NCBI GenBank assembly: GCA_030248215.1
Contig: JASANG010000266.1
Location: forward strand, 248,001-312,000
From: Enoplolaimus lenunculus
Lineage: Eukaryota > Nematoda > Enoplea > Enoplida > Thoracostomopsidae
DNA: 64,000 nucleotides
Direction of reading: 5' to 3'
Of the stretch, positions 1 to 20,772 are shown one piece after another. The number at the start of each line of letters is the position of its first letter. The first letter of the stretch is position 1. The position numbers and the translations under genes are program-made. The notes beneath the pieces are model-generated. The model was not told the DNA's origin and ran no database searches. It saw only the letters and a program-made list of their open reading frames with translations.

Positions 1-126
1 TTTTATCTTGTACTGCATTCTGTTCGTTCTAGTTGCGCAAACTTGACAAATCATTTATTAACAAGACATCGTGTATATTGTAGATAGAGCTAGTAATGCA
101 TTGTTTGTTATTACAACTGCTTACAG

Positions 127-785
127 GATATCGGTGAAGACTCTGAGGCAATCGTTAAAGAATATAACAAGAAGATTGCGACAATTCGCAAAGGTTTGTA
201 TAGTCTAGGTTGGCTGTTTTTCGTTTTGTCCGTGACGCTTCAAGGAAAAATGTGTAGATGTGGTGCTTTCGGCTTTTTGTCTAAATTGCGTATATGGCAG
301 ACTGGATTTATGGTTTGCTTTTTTGTAATTAATTTTATGACTGACTGTTGCTTTTTTCGCAAAGTTTTGTAGCTTTCTAGAGTTGGAACTAGCTATTATG
401 GATCGTGACACGATGAAAAAACAGTCCGATGCTCTAAAAGCTGAATACGATAGATTGGCTGAAAATTATGCCAAACTTGAAAAGGTATCTCTTAGGCATT
501 TTTTCAAACGTTTTAATGTGTTTATTAACAGATTGCTTACTGGCCATGCAAACAAAAGTAACAAAAAACAACAGTAAATTGCATCTTTAGGTGAATGTAT
601 AATATGGGCCATACTAGCATAGTAAAACATTATTCTTTATGTCGCCCGTATTACTACATACATGCCATCATGTACTAGCCTTTTAATTGATGGCTTGAGC
701 AGTTGTGATTTAAGAGAAATTTTGCACTCCATAACTATTTCAAAACTTCTTGTTTCAGCGCTCTTCGGACAAAAAGGATGATTGA
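127..785 (+). CDS. BCAP31: BAP31-like ER protein, C-terminal three exons (5' part outside window)
   Basis: BAP31 proteins are ER membrane chaperones and cargo receptors with three N-terminal membrane spans and a cytosolic coiled coil. Only the coiled-coil end lies here. Exons: 127-193 (after a ttacag acceptor), 381-484 (after ttctag), 759-785 (after tttcag). Phases agree: exon 1 leaves one base, exon 2 starts with two and ends in frame. The middle exon reads ..MKKQSDALKAEYDRLAENYA.., close to the vertebrate BAP31 segment with KQSEGLTKEYDRLLEEHAKL as I remember it. The last exon encodes RSSDKKDD then stop. KKDD is a KKxx ER-retrieval signal, as in the KKEE end of human BAP31. The identification rests on remembered family sequence. 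The membrane part must lie before base 1. No close AATAAA follows the stop. Confidence 0.85.
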
Positions 786-1555
786 TTATAATTTATGGGT
801 TACAGAGCACAAAATGAAATTTTGCGAACACGATTTGAAATGAATTGAATTTTTGTTTAGTTTTGTTAACTGTAGTAATGTTTGTAATTGTTTTGATTTT
901 ACTCATAAATACTGAGTTGGACACATCGTAATTTAGATTTTCAAACTATATAGTATTTTTAAGCAGATAGCCGCAAACAGAAACTGAAACCGCGTCACAG
1001 AGTAACTTGTTTGCTGTTGAATTGACGCAATTTTACTGGTTAATGGCTGGCATCGTAATAAGACGTAATTATATCCGTCATTTTTCACTCAAATTGTTGG
1101 ACTCCTTACCCTTTGACGTTGATTTATAAAATTTATTTTGTTAATTTTGGAACATGTTAAAACAATAATTTTTCCTAATTTTGTTCTCATTAATCATTGT
1201 CAGTCTTTTATAATGAATTTCAGTCATGGTTTTTTTGTACTAACAATACGTAATTATTGATGTTAATTAAATTTAATAGTAAAGGTAAATTCTATTGGTT
1301 GATGCCTGCCAGTCATGTTAATGAAAAAATTTGTTGCTTGGTCGACATATTAACGAGAACTTAGATAGCGGCAGTATTGCAGGCGACTAATTTAAAAACA
1401 ATTTTAGGGCGTGTAAAACATACTAATTGCTCAAATTCGCCGTTCAAACGAGATCAGTATGATTTTTGTTCGTTTATGAATTTAGGTAAACAGTTATTGA
1501 TTTTATCACTTTTTTACTTTTCTAAGCATTTTGTATTAAAGACGTAGCAAAGTTC
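786..1555. other. AT-rich 3' flank, nothing recognised
   Basis: Sequence after the BAP31-like stop codon. I see no coding frame with splice support. It probably includes the 3' UTR, but no clear poly(A) signal lies within the first few hundred bases. Confidence 0.4.
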
Positions 1556-1805
1556 GGTCCATGTATAAATGAGGGCCGAATCATTTTCCGTGGGAGTTAA
1601 GTTTAAGCTTTAGATTGTTTTTCCTAGGCTTCGGCATAACGTGCGAATGCAGGTTCATGTATAGATTAGGGGCTAGATCATTTTCTTCGTATGCCTGCTA
1701 TGGAGTAAGCCTAAGTTTTACTTTAGACTAACGTTTGCTTAGATTTACGCTCAGGGTTAGTGATGTGCGTATACTACTGCGATGGCTCTGATCTATACAT
1801 TGGTC
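1556..1805. mobile_element. MITE-like element, family A (GGCCCATG ends), old copy
   Basis: The left end GGTCCATGTATAAATGAGGG and the right end, reverse-complemented as GACCAATGTATAGATCAGAG, form an imperfect terminal inverted repeat. The interior has the family pattern: a CGTGGG block, AAGTTTAAGCTTTAG, then a CTTAGGCTTCGG tract. A second ATGTATAGATTAGGGGC motif near 1657 suggests a partial internal duplication. Related copies lie at 17348, 29492, 36445 and 49296. No coding capacity is seen, so it is probably a non-autonomous DNA element. Confidence 0.6.
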
Positions 1806-2941
1806 GGAATATGCTTTATGCACAGTTAAGGTGCTCGTCTGTGCACTGGCACCATACGTAGCAAAAATAAATTTAGCATGTCATTTGAAACGGTATAGGA
1901 ATATTAATACACAAATCGGCTAAATTTGTATTTATATATTATACAGTAAAGTATTATTTTTATTTGCAACGTAAGGGCTGATAAAATTAAAAACATTTGG
2001 GTATCGCCCTTGATGAATTACTACTTTCGAATTTAATTATTTTAATGCATTAATAAAGCTATGACAGCCGACGAGTGCGCTCAGGGCCCAGGCTGCGCGT
2101 CACGAGACCCCTTCTTGTGTGGCCACCATAAGACATTCATTATTAACTTCAATGAGATAGCCGAATGATTCATTAAGACCTATATGATCCACAGTGTGCC
2201 CTTGTTGTGCACCGAAACCCGTGTCGTTCGCAAATGCAGTATGCAAGAGAAAAATTCCAGTTAATTCTCAAACGCATCAGAAAGTTTTGGAATGGCCAGA
2301 ATTTAGCCTAATTTGATGCAAATATTACTTACCAAAACATTTGCTGGATCACTTAAAATGCGAGGCATGTCGAGAAATGTCAAAATAGAAATTTACTTAT
2401 TAGTTTGTCGCAATAGATTCAGCATCGGAAAAAGAACAATATAGCATCTTTGCTTTTGCTGTGCAAGAACAAACAGTTTTATTTATAGGATAATAAGTTA
2501 TCCGTTATTATTTCATCTTTACAAATCAGTAATTCAAGATTATTCATCGAATTCAACGAACTGCGCCAAAGTTCAAATTATCATTGAGTGTCGTTTCATA
2601 TGATCAGAATGAGTTAAATCTTAAAATGTTTCGTTTGCGAAAGCAGTTATTTGTTGAAAACCGGTTGTGTTTAGGCTCCCAACTGTAGTATAAAAGCGGG
2701 TCCGAAAGGGTTTGCGAAAATTAGTGTCCGATTTTCACTAAAGTCGATATTTTACATTTAAGTTTTGTAGTTTTGACTAATGTCCTAAGTGTAAGGTAAT
2801 ATCCAAGGGTCCATTAAAGTTTATGCTTTCCAAATTAGCCATAGTTGCTAGAAATCTAGTAATCTACATACGGTAAGTTAATACGCTCCTACATTCGTTT
2901 CATTGTAACAGCCCAAACTATGTCAGGTATTTGCTGAGTTT
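1806..2941. other. Intergenic, nothing recognised
   Basis: AT-rich stretch between the BAP31-like gene and the end of the minus-strand gene that stops at 2942. I see no supported exon, RNA gene or clear repeat. Confidence 0.4.
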
Positions 2942-11422
<8,481 letters not shown>

Positions 11423-13340
11423 TTTAAGTTGACCTTTTTTCAATAGTTCGACGTTCCAGTATTTTTATCGAGTAAACGAAATTTCCGCAAATGAAGTCTT
11501 CGAAGAGTTCGTTGTATCTCCTAGAATACAAATTACTTTTCAATGTCTATTTTAAACATCATCTCACTCGTATGTGCAGTACAAAATCTTAAACAAAACG
11601 CGACGCATTGCCGAGCGGTGATGATAACGCTTACGATTCGAAAATCAGCGGTTCAAAACAAGCTCGAAATTTAGATTTCACGTGAAACAAAAAATATTTG
11701 TGCGAGAAATGGTAATGATAAATAAAAAAGTTACAAGTATTTTTAGTAAAGACCCCATTTATAACCGAAATTTTTGCACAAAAATTATTTAACTTTAATG
11801 TGACGACAACTATTCAAATTGTGATATGAAAAACACATTGAGTATTCCCCAAAGCATGCTTAACCTTAGGCCAAGGCTTAGGAATATGTTCATCCTAGGC
11901 TAATGGTATGACCTTAAAACTAAGATAGGCCAATTATTTCATTCGGTGACAGAAAAGGTTAAGTAAGTCGTGTCAAAAATTGATCCGTAAACAGAAGAAG
12001 CTGAAGCAATTGCGTTTTATATATAGTGTCCTGCTCAATGTAGCCAGGCCGACTATTCGCTCTAACGTTGCATGCAGTAATTTGTATGCTCGACTTTTTC
12101 AATATTAGGATGAACCATTTTTACAGCAGAAACGAAATAATTTAGGTGAAATAATTTACTCGCAAATGTTACACATTTCCGTATTAATATTAAATCCTGC
12201 GTATAGAAATATCTACATACACACACGCATATAGATACATATATAAATATATATATGTATATATATATTAATGATATTGGAAAACGACTAAACGTAACGG
12301 AAAAGCTGGTCTAACAATCTTGATATTTACATTTACTAAACCAGTAACCGTTTTTGTCATTTTCACAAAGAACCATGTCGCAAATAGGAAATGTCCCCTT
12401 CGATGTGGAATACCAACTCACGCTCGTGGTATAATCTATGCAATACAATCATTTGAGTTTTTTGTTGAAAGCTTATCATTTACAAGCTAAACCGTACGAA
12501 ATGTTAAAAATTACAAATTCACATTTTGCTGTAGATTGTTCTGGTTGAAGAAACGTATTTTCAAGAATGATAATTGATATTCGACATATAAGAATTTTGA
12601 ACGATGTTTCGTTTACGGTAGTTGTTTTTAATTCTCTCTCAACAAACCTCTTGTAACCCCCCGAAAGATGAACTGGATAAAGTAAGGTAGGCAAAGGCTA
12701 CGAAATAAAAAGTATAGAAAAAAGTCCTAGTACGAATCGGGACGTTATCCTCATAAAATTAATGCTAAAGCTGTAGGGTGCAAAGGAAAAATTATATACC
12801 TGTTGTAGCACTGTCAAACGGACTGCACTTTGATGTAAATTTTGATGTTTTCGCAACTGTTCAAAATTAATGCCAAACTTTTACTTACGTGATGTAGAGA
12901 ACATGTCAAATATTGCGCAAAGACATCGATTCCATTCGAGTATTTCTGTCTTAAATAAATTCACTAAACTAAATTTAGAACACTATATTATTAATATTGT
13001 CGAAATAACTAGCGGTTAGTCCTGAAATTAACTTCGAAATACATATTTGTTATCTGTTCACTCTAAAATGGTTTCAAATTTAGTAAATTGCAGATACAAT
13101 AGTTGTTGCAGTGCATTTGGTTGCTGATCTGCCGCCTCAATTTTAAGAAGTTCAACCGTAAAGGAAAAATAACGATAACCCAACAAGAGGCAATTTTGAA
13201 ATTTCTCTAATTTGCTTATCATGTCAATCATTACCTTGCTTTTACTGACCTTAATACATATATAATTACTTTTGTGCAGGTTAGATTGATCCAGAGAGCA
13301 GCATAGAACCATATACGGCTCTATGCATTCCCAGTCCGTG
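11423..13340. other. Upstream flank of the large minus-strand gene, no supported gene
   Basis: It holds a diverged SINE-like copy near 11595-11720 (TTGCCGAGCGGTGATGATAA then GGTTCAAAAC), a degenerate TTAGGC patch near 11860-11940 and an AT-dinucleotide patch near 12215-12272. The region just 5' of 11422 would hold the promoter, but I can name no motif. A minus frame at 13312-13058 is open but lacks firm splice support. Confidence 0.35.
11595..11720 (+). repeat. Diverged SINE-like copy
   Basis: It has an A-box-like TTGCCGAGCGGTGATGATAA, a B-box-like GCGGTTCAAAAC and a tail beginning CTCGAAATTTAGATTTCACG. The order matches the copies at 43751 and 60190. The preceding CGTATGTGCAGTACAAAATC resembles sequence beside the copies at 43751 and 57540. 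Confidence 0.4.
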
Positions 13341-13732
13341 TACTGTGAGCCGAATAAAAGGGGGACTAATATTTATTTGGCCTCTCCAGAAGTCAGCCCA
13401 ATGTTGTTCGATTACTGACAGTTATTTATTTTTAACCCGCCATATATATTCGGTATTGCAACTGTCCGTTGAATTAAATTTTCATTTGTCTTGTATTAAA
13501 ACTTTGAGCGATAATGCAAGGTTATACTTAAGAATGACTTTCAAAACTATCTATATGCTTTAACGTTTCGAACTCAACTATATTTTTAGAATAAGTGACA
13601 TTTGTGAACTATAATTAGGGTCTAGCGACTATATCCGCTTACGGGCTCTTATTAGAGATACGTACTCCTATCGATTTGGACTAAAATGGGGACCCCGTCT
13701 TGTTACCCCCTCTCATTCAGGTCACTACAGTA
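13341..13732. mobile_element. MITE, TACTGTAGTGACC family, near full length
   Basis: The left end TACTGTGAGCCGAATAAAAG and the right end, reverse-complemented as TACTGTAGTGACCTGAATGA, are inverted repeats that end in TA, as for a TA-targeting element. The interior matches the copy at 54765-55214 over long stretches, for example TATATTCGGTATTGCAACTG and TGAGCGATAATGCAAGGTTA. It is non-coding, about 390 bp. Confidence 0.75.
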
Positions 13733-16700
13733 GCAATCATTGCGAATGTTTTCGCAGAAAGCCTAGTCCTTTTCTTAAAACATTGGCAAAACTTTAATAA
13801 CGGTCATATTAAATGCAATTTCGCAGTACAGACAGTAAATTAATTGCTCGGGTGTAACCGAACGCTGTTAACCTTGAAACTAAAACAAACACAATAATCG
13901 TGTATATTTATGATAAAATGCCTAATTTAGCGTTTTATTACAGTTTCCGATAAGATTGCACACCTGGTACATTCATATTTCTCTGCCTTCTGCGCGCAGA
14001 ATAATTGATTGCAATCAATTTAAAATTTAAAAAAATAATAAAACAAACACTTGGGTCAAATGTGGTTCCACATCGTTCTTTGCTATTCGTTTGAGAATAC
14101 AAATCAGTGCGTATAGATACAGAGCAAAGGATAAAGGAAAATATATCGGCACCGGAAACTTCTGCAGAGTAACAAGGTATAGATTTCGAACAGGCTTTAA
14201 AATAACCGTTTGGATTCAGGATATAAAAATTGTCTCGAACACTGCTATACCCCCCGGACTGCAATTTTGACTACGCCCCTGATACGGTTGATTTGCCAGT
14301 TTCCAAATATTGCGCCCCTATAATTCGTATAGTATAGCGGAAACTTCCGGCTAAACCGCACCAATAAAACGCAGGGTTCTCAGTCAGAAAGTTGTAGAAT
14401 TTCGCTTTTTCTTCAACACCATTAATCAAAAAGCACTTTCTGTAACGACTAGCATGTATACTGCATAGGCTATTTATGGGCATTGCCATAGTCAAACTAT
14501 AAAAGTCGTAATGCTTGTTTCAATAAATACTTTCAAATTCGGCCAGATTAAAGCTGTATAGAGAACACAGAATATATGCTATACTTCAAATTTCTATAAT
14601 TCCCTGCTCTTCACGTTTACATAATCAGAGCGAAATATATTATAACTAAGGATTATGATTAACGAGACTTTTGGGATCAGCAAATCTGGTAGTATACTGT
14701 ATGGATGCTTAAACCGAAACATACGGCAATTGGCATTTTAAAGCAGCTTTGAATCTTTGTCGGTATTATCAAATGTATACAAATTGGCAAAACCTTGTAT
14801 AGAAACCAGTGAACGATTGTGTTATAGAAATTGAGCATATTTTTTGCAGTTTAGTTAACACAACTTCCGCGTAGACGTTTAAAACAGCATAAAAGTCGCA
14901 TTTGGCTTGCTTTAAAAACTATTGCTAGTTACCAGTAAAGTGAGTGTTACACAACTGCGAGAATACGGCAATCTTGTCAAACCAAACCGAAGTACAACCA
15001 CAGATAATGTAGGTAGAAGTGAAAAAGGTGTCAAAGATTTGAGTTTTGGTTTCTTGCAATATAACTGGGGCAAAATTACGAATTCTTCAATGCGATTGAT
15101 GGGTTTATAACCATAAGATACATGACAAATATCATTTCTTCACAAATAAAGAGACCTAACCTGGATTATATTCAACAAACCATAGTCAATTAGTTTTGCA
15201 CTAATGCTGGTTTATATCACTTCATTTTACACCCTATATATAAACAAGCCTATATATAACATATATACATATATAACAATCGGTCAAAATTTTTCCAAGC
15301 AAACACAGTTGTTGAGCGATAACAAACAACAAAACAACTAAATAACTCTTAAAATGGCAGTGTCTGGCCGTCAAATCTGTAAATAAATCAGCGACGTTGA
15401 GATGTTTTGCTAATAACAGGCGGGATTTTTTCTGATCACAACAACTTGGGTGTTCCATTAATTTGTTGTTTTAGCCGAACCCAAATAGAAAAATGATACT
15501 GAAAAGGAGTGCAGTACATACTGGCATAAAGCCGCTCCTAATTCGATTTGATGCGTGCCAAGCGCGCATAATTAAAGAGCACTTGGAAACTCTACATTGA
15601 TTTTGTTCTATTCCATGTCCAAACGTTATCAATCAAAAATGTTTGCAAGTTTTATCTTCGTAGTTAACTTTGTGGCAATTAAGTTTCCTAAAAGCTGATG
15701 TTTGTGTTGAAATTTTCACTCCACAAAATGTATATGGATTTGATGTGACAAAAACAACTCGAGTTAAACGGCTTCACAGCGCACACATTCTTTTCTGGTT
15801 CGTCTCAACAAAGCTGAATTATTACCACCTAAAACAAAAATTTAGCCGTTGGTCATCAGCGACGAGCAAAGTTCGCCTCACAAAATTTTTGAAATAAACA
15901 TTTTCATATCAGTCTTTACTTTTAATTATTTTCATCCGATCAGGGAGCGACCGGACACCAAAAAATGAAGGAGCCGGATAATCTAATATCCGGCCGGAGC
16001 CGGATAGTGAATTCAAATGTAATACTAGATTGCATTCAAATATCAGAACGTAAAAAAAGAATTCTTCCTTATACGTTGTGTTCAGTTGCATTATTTGTTT
16101 GGCCCATGTTTACTTTTAAGGGCGTCACGTTTTTGGCTCTAAGGGCATTCTGTTTTCAGTTTTAGTTCGTTATAGGGTCAAAAATAAATAAAAGTCGAAT
16201 TATGTATATTGTTTTTATCAAAAAAATTATTTTTCAAAGAAATTTTCACTTTTTTCCATTTTTGGTTTTTCGTGTGTTACGAGTTTAATTTGTTCTTAAC
16301 GGAAATTATCAGGTGTATAGTGTGAGTTGCTTAGTGCGGTGGCTTTGGGGGTAACAGCCGCAAATCGTGCTTAGCTTGCCTTTATAAAAGCGGGGATTCA
16401 GAAGGCGGCAGCCCACTGAAAGGCTTATAAATAAAACATTGCTTTTGTACATAATTAAACAAATATACCTGAAACTTGGGTGACGGTATTTTCTGTAGGG
16501 TGAATTGATTGTGGAAAAACTACGCCAATGTGTTTATCTCGTGAAGCCGCGTCGATTGATATATCATATGGCCATCTTTTTAAATAAAATTTTCAAATAT
16601 AAGGACGAACCTTTATAAATTTTAAAAATTACAATTTGTTTCGTAAAAGTTTAACCCATTTTTTGATTTTTATCAATTTTTAACCTTCGTTGCAAATATT

Positions 16701-17347
16701 ATATATATGCACAAAAAATTTAGTTCTACATGTACCATAAACTTACGTAGCTGAAACCCGAATGCGCTTTTGAAAATATTTCAGCTGGTACAAGTATACA
16801 AATTCGTTTTAATTCTTTTGATTAAGTGCGAATCACGGGACATCCGCAAACTACATCTTGTATAATTCCTGTAGACGCTAAGCTTTTTAGTTTGTTATTT
16901 TAGTCGCTTCCAAGAAAATTCACTTAAACGTCTTATATACGCGTAAATTTACAACTACAAGCGTGTTAGATCAACTTTTGTAATGCCCAGTGTTGTAAAA
17001 AACAACTCCTGTAAATTTGATAGTGTAACAATTTTTGTAGCAGAAATTTTATGCTCCAGCTCAAGTGCGAACCTTCCGTCGTATGTTGTTGTTTGCTACT
17101 ACAAGTTTAATAACAAATTAACAAAGTTTGCCCATGTTTAAGACAAATTTAAATGTTTTTGAAAAAATTTGTGTAGCAAAATTTTTGATAAAGGTAACAA
17201 AAGCATAGTCCTTGCCATTCGTCGAGGGACGGGATAAAACTTGTAACAATGAGTGAAAATTTATGTTGAAATAATCGTTCAAGTGTACGAAGGAGTGCCA
17301 CCAGGATTCTATAGCGCGTACTATAATTACGTCATTATATAAATTTT
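13733..17347. other. Intergenic, no supported gene
   Basis: AT-rich. Open minus frames at 14495-14271 and 14264-13938 flank a CCCCCCGGACTGC..TACGCCCCTGAT motif that looks like a transposon end. A purine/pyrimidine patch of CCGGAGCCGG type lies near 15940-16010. I see no conserved domain or RNA gene. Confidence 0.35.
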
Positions 17348-17441
17348 GGCCTATGTAAAAGTTTAGGGGCGGAACGTGTTTCTGCGGGACGGCAAGGAAT
17401 GTGCTTATAGTAATGTCACGGCCCTGTTCTATACATTGGCC
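17348..17441. mobile_element. MITE-like element, family A, shortest complete copy
   Basis: The 94-bp copy has ends GGCCTATGTAAAAGTTTAGG and, reverse-complemented, GGCCAATGTATAGAACAGGG, an imperfect inverted repeat of about 25 bp. It keeps the family block GGGGCGGAACGTG..CTGCGGGAC but lacks the TTAGGC core. It therefore helps to define the element's ends. Confidence 0.6.
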
Positions 17442-17718
17442 TAATATAGTTTGTGCCCACTTCTTGATTATTTCCGTGACATACGTTCTAGGTACTAGCT
17501 CCTTACATTTTAACTTCAATCGGTACCTCAGAGGTCAACGGTCTGTTTCCGTTTTTATTAAAACTAAAAAAATCTCACGGCAAACCAACTTAGTTGTATT
17601 AATGCATATAGAATTCGAAAGAGGAAAATAGCTATTCCGCTTGCATTCTGAGATAAACCTCTAACGAAACATTGTGAGTGATAAAGACGGTGACTCCTGT
17701 AATTTAAAACACAAATCA

Positions 17719-17868
17719 ATGCATCATCCACTTTATCTTGTGCCCGCTGTGTGGAAATTTGCGACGCCAATTTCCAACTACGGATTTTACAAATCATATT
17801 ACTTGGAAATTGGCTTTTAGCGTTGCAAATGTCCACACAGCGGGCACAAGATACAGTAGATGATGCAT
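17719..17868. repeat. 150-bp near-perfect hairpin (foldback)
   Basis: Left arm 17719-17777 and right arm 17803-17868 are inverted copies round a loop of about 25 bp. Both outer ends are ATGCATCATC, followed by TATCTTGTGCCCGCTGTGTG in each arm. Differences are a few substitutions and a short insertion in the right arm. I saw no other copy in the window. It could be a foldback transposon or a transcribed hairpin. Confidence 0.8.
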
Positions 17869-18060
17869 AAAATCCGAAAGCCTGTATCAACAAAATTAAT
17901 GTTCAGCTGGCAGGCTATACACTATAACTCTTGCTCAAGATTAAAATCGCCTAACAAATAAGAACTCAAAGCTTTATTTGAAATTGCTCTTACTCGTGCT
18001 TAGCTGCTCATATACAAAAGTTGTAAGTACGAAAGTTTTTAAATCTTTACACCTTCGTAT

Positions 18061-18224
18061 GCAGGGCCGGAGCAGCCACCCCCCATACCTCTAATTTTGG
18101 GGGGACGCACCCCTGAAGTTGCCCTCACCCTAACCGGTTAAAACTAAAACCGCCGAAGTTTTAAAATGCGATTGGCTTCTCGCTCGCGAGTTTGCCCCCC
18201 CGCTCCTGTCTGCTTCGGCACTGC
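18061..18224. mobile_element. MITE-like element, family F
   Basis: Terminal inverted repeats GCAGGGCCGGAGCAG and, reverse-complemented, GCAGTGCCGAAGCAG. The interior has C-rich and G-rich runs and AAAACCGCCGAAGTTTTAAA, shared inverted with the copies at 9949 and 62655. It is non-coding. Confidence 0.65.
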
Positions 18225-18454
18225 TTGTATGTAAACACAGTTTGCAAGCAAGTGCGAAAAAATGAACTTGAACAAATTATTGATTTTTTTATAATTACTT
18301 CTATTCTAGAGTGGCTCGTGCGAATTCGTGACGTCATTCATGCTAAAGCTAATGTTTCTGCTAGTAGCGAATCAAGAAATTTCTGACCGGAGCATGCGTG
18401 ATGTATAATTGTGAATAAGTTTGTTACTGAAGCGACCGCGAACGCCAAACCGGG

Positions 18455-18612
18455 ACTGTACTCCGCTCACCTTGCTAGGAGGGATGAACATTTTTCAGGA
18501 GGGGCATACAAGGATTTTCGGTGACTAACAAGCAAGGTTGAAAATTGCCTAGGAGGAACCAAAATTCTTCCAGGGGAGCTAAGCCTCACCATGGCCCCGT
18601 CGGCTACGGACC
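18455..18612. mobile_element. MITE-like element, family E (GTCCGTAGCC ends)
   Basis: The copy runs from CTCCGCTCACCTTGCTAGGA to CGGCTACGGACC. Shared interior: CATTTTTCAGGAGGGGCATA, then AACAAGCAAGGTTGAAAATT. Relatives lie at 23467 and 36103 (inverted), 32695 and 41818. The best copies have GGCTACGGACC-type inverted ends. Confidence 0.6.
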
Positions 18613-20772
18613 CGCGCCATACCAGGTATACTACTAAGACTTAATGCAAAATTGATGCTTAGATCACTCTTGTTTCTCTATGGCCTGGCTGGCGACCCTT
18701 GGATATGTCAGCCAATGATTTCTGTATAGACTTAAGGTTGAATAGTAGCAGCAAAACCGTATTAAATACTTAGACAAATTGTTTTGCAGAAAGAAAAGCA
18801 ACGCCTAAGCACAGATGTGAAGCAAAAACACAACCACATCTTATTTTGCTATGTTTACTATCATCGAAAAATGAGCTCTTACTTTAATACTGCAAAATTA
18901 GTAAAAAGTGAATATTGCATAATTTTTTATAATTAAAGCAACTGACTTGAATTTTTTCTACTAATTAGCTCATGTGTTCATTAATTTTTCAGCGAGACAT
19001 TGTGTGTGTGACTATCTAGGTCATAGCTGTCTTTACGTATTATACTTACCGCAAATTTTCGCTAGCTTTCAGATGATAGTGGTTTATAATGAATAAATTG
19101 ACCAAACAAGACAAATTCCATTGAAGACCCAGAAGCGAGCTGTGTGTAGCACCTGTCGCCAGTTAGTAATTGGACGCCAAACAATCATACAATCACACAG
19201 ATGCGTACCTCAAACTCTACTCACAAATACTACAAACCAAATGCGAAGTCTTTGAACAAGCCGGAGTATCCAAGTAATTATTATACGATTGCTACACCCC
19301 TGTATATTCGCGTCCTGTATAGCATTTCAGATCGCAACACGGCGGACGTTTTGTTAAGTTTATATACATACTTGCGGATGTTACATGTAACTATAATAGC
19401 TTTGAAAATCGGCTGATCCAAAAATTTACAACGATTTTACGGGGGACACTTGCGAAAGCGACCTCTGCGTTGTATTTATGATCGTCTACAACAAAAAATA
19501 GCAGAATTCTATCGCTAAATATCAGAGTGAAGCTAAGTTACAAAATGATGACATATAATATTATTTACGTAAACTCGACAAACGAAGTTTAATACTTATA
19601 AGCAGTTTTTGTTTACGTGCAAATAAAGTGCTTAAAATTAAAATATTTAGCGAATGAGGAAGTTTTAATTTAATCTCGATTCTGTGCGGGCGCCACGCGC
19701 CACTGAATATCTTTTGTTTGAAAATGCGTCGTATGCATCGTATATATTAATATGTTCGTCCAAACTCGTATTCAAGTACGTCTGTTAACCCAATCTCACA
19801 TATATAGAGTTGACTTTGAGTAACTCGGCGCAATCTATGAAGGCGAAATGATGCACCGTCTACAGTGTTTAACTATTATCACGCGAATCGCAGCACAAAA
19901 TCTCGACAAAATATGAGTCTCATCAGGCTCGAACGTTACGTGCCTATAGCTTGGTGGTGATGATAGATCTCTCAGATTCCGGTCTCCTTGGTTTGAATCC
20001 TTGCTTATAAAGTTAGAATTCCTATGAAATAGAAAATATTCATGTGAAAAATGGTTCAAAATTACCATCCGGTTCAGTAGATTTGACTTGAAAATGCATA
20101 TTTTTATTTTCTCTGTGTTAATAGATCCTGCTAAAATCTGAATTCCTCGGTATGCCACTAGTCAACATGCCAGTATAGCGTCAGTCCGCCGTACTTGTCT
20201 TGTGATTGAACGCAAAATATACCTGTGAATGTCTGGTCCACACATTGATTATTTTGTCTCAGTATACTTACTTGTCTATAAAAGGCAACACTTCGTTTGT
20301 AGATTCAACTGAACGAAAGATTGAACTTTTGAGTAATCCAAAGTGTCACGCGAAACGCACCAGTGAAACACTGTGCTTCTCTTTACAGCATTAATTGCCT
20401 TCAAGAGAATAATCGTGTTTGACTGCTTTTAATCGAATTCACCCGGCCACAAATTCACAAATATTGATAAATGTTGACGCCAATATATACAACAATGTAA
20501 ATTTTTAATTTAAATATATATTGTAAAATTGTTTCCGCAATAAATAGTTTGGGATCATAATTTCCTAATAATGTATATTGTCTTTACTAAGCACCAATAT
20601 GTAAAATTAGCGGTTCTGTAAATAAATCCATTCGTCCATAGGTGTTTAAAAACAGTTTCAATATTCATTGGGTAACCGTTATATGCTAATCGCCATTAAA
20701 ATTAACAAGTGAATTTTGAAGTCAAATCGATATTAAAACGACTACCAGCTTACCAATGGTACTGAGTAATAA
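18613..20772. other. Intergenic, no supported gene
   Basis: AT-rich. Apart from the SINE-like copy near 19917, I see no coding exon with splice support and no RNA gene. Confidence 0.35.
19917..20070 (+). repeat. SINE-like copy, tRNA-derived
   Basis: Head GGCTCGAACGTTACGTGCCT ATAGCTTGGTGGTGATGATA, B-box-like GGTTTGAATCC, then TTCCTATGAAATAGAAAATATTCATGTGAAAAATGGTT. The order and tail match the copies at 43751 and 60190. Confidence 0.55.

Noticed and set aside
13058-13312. 84-codon minus frame ending ..PNALQQLLYLQFTKFETILE
   Set aside because: It reads somewhat like a terminal exon, but acceptor and donor choices are ambiguous, no partner exon was found and no family is recognised.
13938-14495. 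Two adjoining minus frames (108 and 74 codons)
   Set aside because: They meet at a CCCCCCGG..ACGCCCCTGA motif typical of a transposon end. No splice model joins them, and they resemble no known domain.
17118-17519. 133-codon minus frame
   Set aside because: Its centre is the family A element at 17348-17441 in reverse (PPLNFYIGQN is its terminal repeat). The rest has no splice support or recognisable motif.
17564-17893. 109-codon minus frame
   Set aside because: It runs through the 150-bp hairpin, and its sequence is dictated by the inverted arms.
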